NCBI GenBank assembly: GCA_002361935.1
Contig: DESD01000063.1
Location: 1-22,195, forward strand
Reading direction: 5' to 3'
DNA: 22,195 nt
Source of the DNA: Ruminococcaceae bacterium UBA3323
GTDB lineage: Bacteria; Bacillota; Clostridia; Oscillospirales; Acutalibacteraceae
Shown: piece after piece, positions 6,293 to 13,923 of the stretch
Layout: each line of letters starts with the position of its first letter
Numbering within the stretch: the stretch's first letter is position 1
Notes under the pieces: model-generated
The model's input: the letters and a program-made list of their open reading frames with translations, nothing else
What the model was told of the DNA's origin: nothing
Database searches by the model: none
Made by a program: the position numbers and the translations under genes

Positions 6293-7467
6293 TGAAAGAA
6301 TTTGAAAAGCAGCTTTTAGCTGAAAATTCAACAGCTTTTTATACTTTTGATATTTCAATTTTGAAAAACAGGGTTGCATATCTTAAAAGCCGCATGCCGA
6401 AGGAAGTTTCGCTCTGCTATGCAGTTAAGGCAAATACTTTTATTATAAAAGAGATAGAAGGCTGTGTTGAAAGGCTTGAGGTTTGCTCACCGGGCGAAGA
6501 AGCAGTATGTAAAAGGCTTGGTGTGCCCTCTGAAAAAACCGTTATCTCGGGTGTTTATAAAACGCCCGAATTTATCGAGGAGCTTGCTTCCGATAAAAGC
6601 TTTAACGGTATTTTTACCGTTGAATCCTTAACGCAGTTTGAATTGCTTTGTTCTTTAAGTGAAAAGTACAACACAAAGCTCCGGCTTCTTTTAAGGCTTA
6701 CCAACGGAAGCCAGTTCGGTATCAATAAAGAAGATATTGATGATATTATTAAAAACAGAGAGCAGCATAAAAATATTGAAATTCTCGGAATTCAGTATTT
6801 TTCCGGTACGCAGAAAACCTCTGTTAAAAAATATAAAAGGGAGCTTGCAAAGCTGGATGCATTTTTGCTGCATCTTAAGGAGGATTTATCCTTTGAGGCG
6901 GAAGAGCTTGAATACGGAACAGGCTTTCCTGTTGCATATTTTGAGGATGAAGAACTTGATGAAGAGGCGCTTTTAAAGGGCTTTTCCGAGGCAATAAACG
7001 AAATGCAGATGAAGCCGATGATAACGCTTGAAATCGGCCGATCCATAGCTGCCTCCTGCGGAAAGTATTATACGCACATTGTTGATAAAAAAATCAATAA
7101 GGGTGTAGGCTATCTTCTTTGTGACGGCGGAATGCACCACATTGTTTATTTCGGTCAGCATATGGCTATGAGACTGCCGAAAATGTCTGTTGCAGGCAAA
7201 GAGGATATGCAGCCGGATAAAGAATGGAATATATGCGGCTCTTTGTGCTCAATGAATGATATTGTTGTAAAAAATGCCGTATTGCCCGATATTGAAATCG
7301 GCGATACGCTGGTTTTTGAAAATACAGGTGCTTATTGTATGATAGAATGTATTTCTTTATTCTTAACAAGGGACATTCCGTCTGTTTATCTTATTGATGA
7401 AAGCGGAAATGCCGTTAAGGTAAGGGAAAAATTTGAAACATGCAATCTGAATACACCTATTTATTAA
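6292..7467 (+). CDS. Fold-type III PLP-dependent decarboxylase (LysA/ODC/BtrK-like)
   Basis: A 391-aa alanine-racemase-fold PLP enzyme with a C-terminal beta domain, as in diaminopimelate and ornithine decarboxylases. PLP Schiff-base lysine is K46 in YAVKAN. The catalytic Cys is present in CGSLCSMND (C319, D323), but the usual acidic residue after it (CES or CDG) is Ser320. The PLP phosphate-binding EPGR is EIGR (247-250). The HxG-S motif region reads GIQYFSGTQ (166-174), with Phe170 where ODC has the His that stacks on PLP. GAYCMIEC replaces GAYGYSMSS. These changes suggest a non-standard substrate. It overlaps the ligase stop by 1 nt (TAATG) and precedes the carrier gene. A substrate tethered to the carrier, as for BtrK in butirosin synthesis, is possible. 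Free amino acid decarboxylation or racemisation are alternatives. Confidence 0.85.
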   Translation: MKEFEKQLLAENSTAFYTFDISILKNRVAYLKSRMPKEVSLCYAVKANTFIIKEIEGCVERLEVCSPGEEAVCKRLGVPSEKTVISGVYKTPEFIEELASDKSFNGIFTVESLTQFELLCSLSEKYNTKLRLLLRLTNGSQFGINKEDIDDIIKNREQHKNIEILGIQYFSGTQKTSVKKYKRELAKLDAFLLHLKEDLSFEAEELEYGTGFPVAYFEDEELDEEALLKGFSEAINEMQMKPMITLEIGRSIAASCGKYYTHIVDKKINKGVGYLLCDGGMHHIVYFGQHMAMRLPKMSVAGKEDMQPDKEWNICGSLCSMNDIVVKNAVLPDIEIGDTLVFENTGAYCMIECISLFLTRDIPSVYLIDESGNAVKVREKFETCNLNTPIY

Positions 7468-7496
7468 AAAATTATTTTTGAAAGGATTTATAAATT

Positions 7497-7727
7497 ATGG
7501 AAACACTTATTGAAATTTTAGAGGACATTCAGCCGGGAATTGATTATGAAACCTGCACAGATCTTATTGATGCACATCATCTTGATTCACTTTCAATTAT
7601 TTCTCTTGTTGCAGAGATTGAGGATGAATTTGATATAACAGTACCTGCTGTTGAAATTATTCCGTCAAACTTCAATTCTGCCGAGGCAATGTGGAAAATG
7701 ATTAAGAGGCTTGAAGAGGAAGACTAA
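7497..7727 (+). CDS. Acyl/aminoacyl carrier protein, DltC-like
   Basis: A 76-aa acidic carrier protein. The phosphopantetheine attachment site is S31 in HHLDSLSIISL, matching the LDS motif of DltC and ACPs, followed by the acidic helix VAEIEDEFDI. The length is normal. It should hold the aminoacyl (or decarboxylated aminoacyl) thioester made by the two upstream enzymes and present it to the MBOAT protein at the cytoplasmic membrane face. It has its own RBS, AAAGGA (7481-7486). The MBOAT gene begins on the base after its stop. A phosphopantetheinyl transferase is not encoded in the window. Confidence 0.93.
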   Translation: METLIEILEDIQPGIDYETCTDLIDAHHLDSLSIISLVAEIEDEFDITVPAVEIIPSNFNSAEAMWKMIKRLEEED

Positions 7728-9368
7728 ATGGAAGTGCTTTCAACTCTTTTTAAAGTAGGCTTGGTGCCTAAGCTGACCTCGTATTTTTCCGTATATTATC
7801 TTGCGATTTTTCTGCCTGCGGCAATTATTCTGTATTGGCTTTTGCCGAAAAAGCCGAGAAGATGGTTTCTGCTTGCCGCAAGCTATGGCTTCTTTTGGCT
7901 GATAAGCGGAAAGCTTACTGTTTTTCTGCTTCTGGCAACTCTTTCAATTTATCTGTTCGGCATCTGGCTGGATAAACTGAATGACAAAAGAAAGGCAGAT
8001 GCAAAGCTTGCCAAGGACAGGGCAGAGAAAAAGGCAATAAAAAAAGCATATCAAACCCGTCAGCGCTGGGTTATCTTCCTTGCATCTGCAGTACATATAG
8101 GCACTCTTCTTGTGCTAAAATATACTCCGTTTTTCTTGGAAAATGTAAATGCCCTGATAAAGGTCTGCGGTTCTTCGTTTGAAATCGGTATACCGAAATT
8201 TATGCTGCCTATCGGTATTTCATTTTTTACCATGCAGGCAATGTCTTATATTCTTGATGTTTACCACGGTGCGATAAAGGCAGACAGGAATTATTTAAGG
8301 CTTTCGCTTTATATGAGCTTTTTTCCTCAGATTGTTGAAGGTCCTATCTGTAAATATGCAGATACGGCAGAGCAGATTTATGAGGTTAAGCAGATCAGCT
8401 ACACGAATTTAACCCTTGGTCTTCAGCGTATTGCATACGGTATGATGAAGAAGGTTGTTATTGCCGACAGACTGAATGTATTGGTTGAAACCATTTTCAA
8501 GGATTATAATGAATTCGGCGGTTTAACTATCGCTGTCGGTGCAATTGCCTATACAATTCAGCTGTATATGGACTTTTCAGGCACAATGGATGCCGTATGC
8601 GGTTCTGCCCAGATATTCGGTGTGGAAATGCCCGAAAACTTTAAAAGGCCTTTCTTTTCAAGGTCTATTTCGGAATTCTGGAAAAGATGGCATATTACGC
8701 TTGGCGCATGGTTCAGGGATTATATTTTCTATCCGATTTCCATGTCAAAGCCGATGAAAAATTTAACAACCTCGGCAAGAAAAAAACTCGGCAATCATTT
8801 CGGACCGCTGATTGCAGGCGCAATTGCTCTTTTTGCCGTATGGTTCTGCAACGGCTTGTGGCATGGTGCTGCGTGGAGCTATATTTTCTTCGGTATGTAT
8901 CACTTTGCTTTGATTTTATCGGGCAATATCATTGCTCCGCTGTCAAAAACAATGAATGATAAACTTCACATTAATACGGAAAGCTTCGCTTATAAAGCTA
9001 TGCAGATTGTTCGTACAACTGTTTTTGTAGTTATCGGCGAAATGTTCTTCCGTGCGCACGGTCTTAAGGCCGGATTGGTAATGTTTAAAAAGCTTATAAC
9101 TGATTTCAGCTTCAGTGAGATTCAGGAGGGCTATCTTAAAACGCTCGGCGTTGATGGTAAGGATCTCTTAATTGTAGGCGTAACCCTTCTTATTATATTT
9201 GTTGTAAGTATTCTCAATGAAAAGGGCATCAATATCAGAAATGAGCTTCAGAAAAAGAACATTATACTTCGCTGGGTTATTTTTACAGCCTTGGTTTTAT
9301 TTATATTTATTTTCGGAGCTTATGGAATCGGCTATGATCCTGTTGATCCGATTTATGCGAATTTCTGA
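7728..9368 (+). CDS. MBOAT family O-acyltransferase, DltB/AlgI-like
   Basis: Polytopic membrane O-acyltransferase of 546 aa with about eleven hydrophobic segments. Family signatures are LPIGISFFTMQAMSYILDVY, MSFFPQIVEGPI, MDFSGTMDAVCG, and ENFKRPFFSRSISEFWKRWHITLGAWFRDYIFYPI with H322. NGLWHGAAWSYIFFG carries H379, the presumed catalytic His. In DltB the two His residues line the tunnel where DltC delivers D-alanine. By analogy this protein takes the group from the upstream carrier protein and hands it on outside the cell. It is longer than DltB (about 400 aa) and nearer AlgI-type proteins, with a charged Lys-rich loop at about residues 85-110. AAGAGGA (7714-7720) inside the carrier gene is the RBS. 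The extracellular acceptor is unknown. Confidence 0.94.
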   Translation: MEVLSTLFKVGLVPKLTSYFSVYYLAIFLPAAIILYWLLPKKPRRWFLLAASYGFFWLISGKLTVFLLLATLSIYLFGIWLDKLNDKRKADAKLAKDRAEKKAIKKAYQTRQRWVIFLASAVHIGTLLVLKYTPFFLENVNALIKVCGSSFEIGIPKFMLPIGISFFTMQAMSYILDVYHGAIKADRNYLRLSLYMSFFPQIVEGPICKYADTAEQIYEVKQISYTNLTLGLQRIAYGMMKKVVIADRLNVLVETIFKDYNEFGGLTIAVGAIAYTIQLYMDFSGTMDAVCGSAQIFGVEMPENFKRPFFSRSISEFWKRWHITLGAWFRDYIFYPISMSKPMKNLTTSARKKLGNHFGPLIAGAIALFAVWFCNGLWHGAAWSYIFFGMYHFALILSGNIIAPLSKTMNDKLHINTESFAYKAMQIVRTTVFVVIGEMFFRAHGLKAGLVMFKKLITDFSFSEIQEGYLKTLGVDGKDLLIVGVTLLIIFVVSILNEKGINIRNELQKKNIILRWVIFTALVLFIFIFGAYGIGYDPVDPIYANF

Positions 9369-9391
9369 TTGAATGGTGCCGGAGGTTGAAT

Positions 9392-10387
9392 ATGAATTAT
9401 TTCAAGGAACGTATTAATAAGCGTTTTGTAATCCATGGTATTCGGTTTGTAGTATTTGTGCTGATTATTGCTGCTCTTCTTTTTGCGCTTTCTCCGATTT
9501 TTCATCCTAAAACGAATAAGGATTTAAGGGATTCATCCGCAAACGGAATTCTGGGGGAGCCGGCCGGCACAATTGATGTAGTTATAGTCGGTGACAGTGA
9601 AAGCTACAGCTCTTTTATTCCGCTGCAGATGTGGAATGATTACGGAATAACCTCCTATGTCTGCGGAACCCCGAAGCAAACACTTGATTATTCGGAGGAT
9701 TTCTTAAGGAAAGCATTTCAAAGGCAGCAGCCGAAGCTTGTTGTGCTTGAAACAAATGCGATTTTCAGGAAATTCAGTTTTAGCTCTGCACTTCTGATTA
9801 AGGCTGATGAAAGTTTTTCGATTTACAGATATCACGATCGCTGGAAAAAGCTTTCTCTATCGGATTTTTCAGCAGATGTGGATAATAATTATATTGAAAA
9901 TGATAAGGGCTATCGTATCGACGGCTGCGTAAAATCGGGAAATACTTCGGGCTATATGAAGCCGTCTGATGAAAAAGAAAAGATTCCGGTCAGAAATAAG
10001 CCATATCTTGAGAGTATTAAAAAGCTTTGTGAAGAGAATGGGGCGGAGCTTATGCTTGTAAGCACGCCGAGTCTTAAAAACTGGAACTGCAAACGTCATA
10101 ATACGGTTGCCGAGCTCGCTGAAGAGTTGGGGATTGAATATGTGGATATGAATACACTCAGCAGGGAAGTTCCGATTGACTGGACCAGCGATACAAAGGA
10201 TGCAGGCGATCACCTGAATTACAGGGGTGCCGAAAAGGCAACTGCTTATTTCGGCAAATATCTTAATTCTAAAAATATTTTTGAGGATCATAGAAATAAT
10301 GTTGCTTACTCCGATTGGAATCAGGCATACGGAAATTTCCTTGTAGAAATAGAAAAAAGTAAATTGCAGGCAAATAGAGAGGTATAA
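9392..10387 (+). CDS. Membrane-anchored SGNH/GDSL-like protein, paralog 1
   Basis: A 331-aa protein with a short basic cytoplasmic N terminus, one membrane segment at about residues 16-36, and an extracytoplasmic SGNH domain. The nucleophile motif is IDVVIVGDS (S69), followed by SYSSF. The C-terminal block is DAGDHLN with H274 and a nearby Asp (D270 or D273). ENGAELMLVSTPS is the usual beta-strand before it. Such proteins partner MBOAT acyltransferases (DltD with DltB, AlgX/AlgJ with AlgI) and transfer or remove ester-linked groups on outer polymers. The start ATG is placed 6 nt after GGAGG (9381-9385); the in-frame TTG at 9386 directly abuts the RBS and is rejected. It is followed by a closely related paralog of the same layout. 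Confidence 0.85.
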   Translation: MNYFKERINKRFVIHGIRFVVFVLIIAALLFALSPIFHPKTNKDLRDSSANGILGEPAGTIDVVIVGDSESYSSFIPLQMWNDYGITSYVCGTPKQTLDYSEDFLRKAFQRQQPKLVVLETNAIFRKFSFSSALLIKADESFSIYRYHDRWKKLSLSDFSADVDNNYIENDKGYRIDGCVKSGNTSGYMKPSDEKEKIPVRNKPYLESIKKLCEENGAELMLVSTPSLKNWNCKRHNTVAELAEELGIEYVDMNTLSREVPIDWTSDTKDAGDHLNYRGAEKATAYFGKYLNSKNIFEDHRNNVAYSDWNQAYGNFLVEIEKSKLQANREV

Positions 10388-10445
10388 ATACTTACGAAAA
10401 ACAGACTGAGTCAATTTTTTGATTCAGTCTGATACTTATGAAAAA
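10388..10445 (+). repeat. Hairpin flanked by 14-bp direct repeats
   Basis: Arms 10402-10414 and 10419-10431 form a 13-bp stem (one G-U) around TTTT. They are flanked directly by ATACTTACGAAAAA (10388-10401) and ATACTTATGAAAAA (10432-10445), identical at 13 of 14 positions. No U-tract follows on the plus strand, so a plain terminator is unlikely. It could be an mRNA stability or processing element between the SGNH genes, or a tiny insertion with target duplication. Confidence 0.65.
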
Positions 10446-10456
10446 GGCAGTTTAAT

Positions 10457-10477
10457 CATTCCGTTAGTAACGAAATG
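10457..10477 (+). repeat. Imperfect palindrome in the SGNH intergenic gap
   Basis: CATTCCGTTA (10457-10466) and TAACGAAATG (10468-10477) are reverse complements with one mismatch around a single G. It lies between the hairpin-repeat element and the second SGNH gene. Function is unknown; the 155-nt gap holds no convincing promoter. Confidence 0.45.
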
Positions 10478-10542
10478 CTATGTGTGTCTGAACATACGAA
10501 TAGGTTGTTATGTTTACCGATTTCTGCTGTTGGAGGTATGTA

Positions 10543-11565
10543 ATGAATTATTTTAAAGAACGCTTTAATAAACGCTTTGTAAAAAACGGTATCAAGGCTG
10601 TTTCTTTTGTTCTTGTTATTGCAGTAATACTGCTTGCCCTTTCTCCTGTTTTTATGCCAAAAACAAATAAGGGGTTAAAGGATAAATCGGCGCAGGGCTT
10701 TATGGCTGAGCCGGATAATACAATTGATGTTCTTTTTGTTGGGGACAGTTTGGCTTACAGCTCTTTTATCCCGTTGAAAATATTTAATGATTACGGCATA
10801 TCCTCCTATGTTTGCTGCACTCCGAGTCAAACGCTCGCTTATTCGGAGGATTTTATCAGAAGAGCTTTTAAAAATCAGAATCCGAAGCTTGTTGTGCTTG
10901 AAACAGACGGTATTTTCAGAAGATTCAATCCGTTTCAGTCGCTTGTGCTTCGTGCCGAAGAATGGCTTCCCATTTATAGATATCATGACAGATGGAAGCA
11001 TCTTACTTTTGACGATTTTTCGTCAGAGTTCGAAAGTGATTATATTGTAAACGATAAGGGCTATCGCTTGTACGGCGGTGTAAAATCTGCAAGCGAGAAG
11101 GATTATATGAAGCCGTCAAGTAAAAAAGCAAAGGTTCCTCTAAAGAATAAATCTTTTCTTGAAAATATTAAAAAGCTTTGCGAGGAAAACGGTGCTGAGC
11201 TGATGCTTGTAAGTGCACCCTGCGTTAAAAACTGGAGCTGTGAACGCCATAATACCGTTGCTGAGCTTTCTGAAAAGCTTGGTATCGAATATATGGATAT
11301 GAATTATATGAGAGAGGAAATCCCGATTGACTGGTCTGCCGATTCAAGAGACGGAGGCGAACATCTTAATCAATCCGGAGCGGAAAAGGTAACTTCCTAT
11401 TTTGGGGAATACCTTAAAGCAAAGAATATCTTTACCGATCACAGAAATGATGAAAACTTTGATGATTGGAAAAAAGCATATCAGAGCTTTTTGAAAGAAG
11501 TTGAAAAAGTTAAAACACAGGATAAGAAAAATGCCGAGAAAAAGGCAAAAAAGACTAAATCTTAA
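10543..11565 (+). CDS. Membrane-anchored SGNH/GDSL-like protein, paralog 2
   Basis: A 340-aa paralog of the preceding gene product, more than half identical by eye, and collinear so that S69 (VGDSLAYSS) and H274 (DGGEHLN) have the same numbers. It has one N-terminal membrane segment (about 16-36), then the extracytoplasmic domain. In the C-terminal block the residue before His is Glu rather than Asp. The tail (last about 17 residues) is Lys-rich and is encoded partly within the terminator stem, so it may not be under protein-level selection. The start ATG lies 6 nt after GGAGG (10532-10536), matching the layout of paralog 1; the upstream in-frame ATG 10510 is rejected. Two SGNH genes suggest distinct roles such as transfer versus removal, or two acceptors. 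Confidence 0.85.
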   Translation: MNYFKERFNKRFVKNGIKAVSFVLVIAVILLALSPVFMPKTNKGLKDKSAQGFMAEPDNTIDVLFVGDSLAYSSFIPLKIFNDYGISSYVCCTPSQTLAYSEDFIRRAFKNQNPKLVVLETDGIFRRFNPFQSLVLRAEEWLPIYRYHDRWKHLTFDDFSSEFESDYIVNDKGYRLYGGVKSASEKDYMKPSSKKAKVPLKNKSFLENIKKLCEENGAELMLVSAPCVKNWSCERHNTVAELSEKLGIEYMDMNYMREEIPIDWSADSRDGGEHLNQSGAEKVTSYFGEYLKAKNIFTDHRNDENFDDWKKAYQSFLKEVEKVKTQDKKNAEKKAKKTKS

Positions 11566-11581
11566 TGATTTAGTCTTTTTT
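11547..11581. terminator. Bidirectional terminator between convergent genes
   Basis: Stem 11547-11561 with 11567-11581, 15 bp, loop TTAAT, A-run on the left and T-run on the right. The stop codon of the second SGNH gene (11563-11565) sits in the loop. It ends the Dlt-like operon and, read on the other strand, the PfkB kinase gene. Confidence 0.92.
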
Positions 11582-11594
11582 ACTGCAGTTTTTA

Positions 11595-12491
11595 TTACTT
11601 CTTTAATTCCAAAAGCTCCTTTTCATTTACATATGCTGAAAGTGCGCCAACGGCAGTAACTGCTTTTCCGCCTGTAATATTTCCGAATTCAATGCAGTCC
11701 TTCAGCGGATAGTCGTAAAATAAGCCGTAAATAAATCCGGCAAGAAATGCATCACCTGCTCCGGTGCTGTCCACATTTTTGAACTGCTCAAGGCTTGGGC
11801 AAAAGAAATAATTGTCCCCGTCAATGCCGATGCAGCCATCCTTGTCAACCTTAACAACCACCTTGTCAAAATATTTCTTTAAAGCATATGCGGCATCCTT
11901 GGCGCTGCTGCAGCCTGTTATCGCAAGTGCTTCCTTCTGATTCGGTGTGTAATAGTCGGCAATCCTTAGCAACTCGTCATATTTTTCAAAGGTAAGCTCA
12001 TCGTCCCATCCCATATCAAGCACCATTATTGTGCCTTCAGCCTTAAGTTTTTTGTAAACATCAAGGAAGCCGCCGGGGGACATCATACAGATTTTTGCGC
12101 CTTTTGCAATATTGTAAAATTCCTCTTTTGCTTTTTCATCTGGCTCAATGCTGCCTTTACCGTATGTAATAAAGCTTCTGTCATTTTCCAGAATAATTGC
12201 CGAGGTAATATTAAGCGGAATACCGTTTCCCTTATAAAGATTGGTTGGTGCAACCTTGTTTTCTTCAAATTTTTCTTTTGCAAATTTTGAAAAAATATCA
12301 TTGCCGAGCTCTGTTGCTATTTTTGCTTTAATGCCAAGTCTGCCTGCGTTTATAAGTGTGGCGGGAAGCCCTCCGCCAAGCTGTAATGAAAATCTGTCTG
12401 TGTAAATTTCTTCGCCGATATTCGGAATTCTCGGCATGTTTTCATATAAAAGGTCAACATTTGTTGCACCTGCTCCTGCAATAAAAGCCAT
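11595..12491 (-). CDS. PfkB-family carbohydrate (or nucleoside) kinase
   Basis: A 298-aa ribokinase-fold kinase. Signature 1 is LQLGGGLPATLINAGRLG near the N terminus. Signature 2 is NVDSTGAGDAFLAGF with the catalytic base D247 and its anion-hole GAGD. YTPNQKEALAITG is the usual NxxE-type Mg-ATP region. Members phosphorylate ribose, fructose, tagatose 6-phosphate, adenosine, inosine, pseudouridine and others; the substrate cannot be assigned here. The RBS is AGGAGT (12506-12501) 9 nt before ATG. It is convergent with the Dlt-like operon and divergent from the pyr operon. No clear minus-strand promoter was found; TATAAT-like sequence occurs in the A+T-rich gap without a good -35. A role in nucleoside salvage next to pyr genes is only a guess. 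Confidence 0.88.
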   Translation of the reverse strand: MAFIAGAGATNVDLLYENMPRIPNIGEEIYTDRFSLQLGGGLPATLINAGRLGIKAKIATELGNDIFSKFAKEKFEENKVAPTNLYKGNGIPLNITSAIILENDRSFITYGKGSIEPDEKAKEEFYNIAKGAKICMMSPGGFLDVYKKLKAEGTIMVLDMGWDDELTFEKYDELLRIADYYTPNQKEALAITGCSSAKDAAYALKKYFDKVVVKVDKDGCIGIDGDNYFFCPSLEQFKNVDSTGAGDAFLAGFIYGLFYDYPLKDCIEFGNITGGKAVTAVGALSAYVNEKELLELKK

Positions 12492-12589
12492 AAAGTAAAC
12501 ACTCCTGTCTGTATTTTATTTCAGTATATCAGTATATATAAATATTATATTTATTTCTATTAAAATATGTATTTGTAACTAATTTGTAA

Positions 12590-12618
12590 TTGACTTGAAT
12601 TAGCCCATAATATATAAT
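12590..12618 (+). promoter_or_regulatory. Promoter of the pyr operon
   Basis: TTGACT (12590-12595), 17-bp spacer, perfect TATAAT (12613-12618). The start is predicted near 12625, leaving a leader of about 24 nt before pyrC. An 8-bp inverted repeat, AGCCCATA (12602-12609) and TATGGGCT (12638-12645), flanks the -10 and start. Only its right arm is transcribed, so it would act as DNA if at all. Confidence 0.85.
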
Positions 12619-12648
12619 ACTGTAAAATGAGAAAGGTATGGGCTTATA

Positions 12649-13923
12649 ATGGCATTGTTAATAAAAAATGCCCTTATTTTTACGGGCAATAAATTTGAAA
12701 AGTCAGATGTTCTTATAAAAGATTCCAAAATTCAGAGCCTTGGCCCCTCCATTTCTGCTGATGGAGCAGATCGTGTTTTTGATTGTAAGGATAAGTATTT
12801 TTTAATTCCGGGTTTTGTTGATGCACATGTTCATCTTCGAGAGCCCGGTTTTTCTTATAAGGAAACAGTAAAAAGCGGCACTATGGCTGCGGCAAAAGCG
12901 GGGTATACTGCTGTTTGCCCGATGCCTAATCTGAATCCTGCGCCGGATTGTATGGAAAACCTTGCGATACAGAAGGATATAATCAAAAAGGATGCCGTAA
13001 TTGATGTTTTTCCGTTTGCGTCAATAACTAAAGGCAGAAAAGGTACAGGCGAATGTGTTGACTTTTCTTCACTTAAGGACGATGTAATCGGCTTTTCCGA
13101 TGACGGAACAGGTGTGCAGACCGAAGCACTTATGGAGCAGGCTATGGAACAGTGCGCAAAGCTTGGTGCTGTGATTTCTGCACACTGTGAGGTTAATGCG
13201 CTTTTAAACGGCGGATATATTCATGATGGGGAATACTGCCGAAAGCATAATCACAGAGGCATCTGCAGTGAAAGCGAATGGGCACAGATTGAACGGGATT
13301 GTGCACTTGCCGAAAAAACAGGCTGTCAGTACCACGTCTGCCATATTTCAACGAAGGAAAGTGTTGAGATTATAAGAAAGGCAAAGGCAAGGGGCGTTAA
13401 AGTTACCTGCGAAACAGGTCCTCATTATCTTACAATGTGTGATAAGGATCTGCAGGAAAACGGAAGGTTTAAAATGAATCCGCCGCTCCGGGCGGAAGAG
13501 GATATGAAAGCACTTATTAAGGGTGTTCAGGATGGTACGGTTGATATTATTGCAACGGATCATGCACCCCATAGTGCCGAGGAAAAATCAAAGGGTCTTG
13601 AAAAAAGTGCAATGGGCGTTGTCGGCCTTGAAACTGCTTTTGCGGTGCTTTACACAAAGCTTGTTAAAACAGGAATCATTTCTCTTGAAAGGCTTGTTGA
13701 TATGATGTCGGTAAAGCCGAGAGAAATATTTAATATAAAGGGCGGTGCAATCAAAGAGGGCGAAACAGCCGATTTGTGCCTGCTTGATTTGGATGACGAA
13801 TGGGTTGTAAATCCTGAAGAATTTGTTTCAAAGGGAAGATCAACGCCGTTTGAAAACTGGAAAGTACAGGGTAAAAACCTTTTAACGATATTGAGAGGAG
13901 AAATTGTATATGAAGCCATTTAA
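12649..13923 (+). CDS. pyrC: Dihydroorotase
   Basis: Zinc amidohydrolase that cyclises N-carbamoyl-L-aspartate to L-dihydroorotate, third step of UMP synthesis, in the cytosol. At 424 aa it is the class I (Bacillus-type) enzyme. Metal ligands appear in DAHVHLREPG (H60, H62), SAHCEV, CHIS, and ATDHAPH (D304). KMNPPLR and GVVGLETAF are also family-typical. First gene of the operon. The nearest purine-rich RBS (AAAGG, 12632-12636) is 12 nt from the ATG, a long spacing. A three-codon ORF ATG-GGC-TTA-TAA (12638-12649) ends on the first base of the pyrC ATG. The last 14 nt overlap carA. Confidence 0.96.
   Translation: MALLIKNALIFTGNKFEKSDVLIKDSKIQSLGPSISADGADRVFDCKDKYFLIPGFVDAHVHLREPGFSYKETVKSGTMAAAKAGYTAVCPMPNLNPAPDCMENLAIQKDIIKKDAVIDVFPFASITKGRKGTGECVDFSSLKDDVIGFSDDGTGVQTEALMEQAMEQCAKLGAVISAHCEVNALLNGGYIHDGEYCRKHNHRGICSESEWAQIERDCALAEKTGCQYHVCHISTKESVEIIRKAKARGVKVTCETGPHYLTMCDKDLQENGRFKMNPPLRAEEDMKALIKGVQDGTVDIIATDHAPHSAEEKSKGLEKSAMGVVGLETAFAVLYTKLVKTGIISLERLVDMMSVKPREIFNIKGGAIKEGETADLCLLDLDDEWVVNPEEFVSKGRSTPFENWKVQGKNLLTILRGEIVYEAI

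Noticed and set aside
9869..10414. 181-aa minus-strand open frame
   Set aside because: Antisense to the first SGNH gene; no RBS, low-complexity Ile/Phe-rich product, shadow of a real gene.
10510..10542. Upstream ATG for the second SGNH protein
   Set aside because: The paralog's start and GGAGG spacing match ATG 10543; the 11 extra residues are translated RBS and gap.
12492..12589. Minus-strand promoter for the PfkB kinase
   Set aside because: The A+T-rich gap holds TATAAT-like words but no acceptable -35 at 16-18 bp, so none is called.
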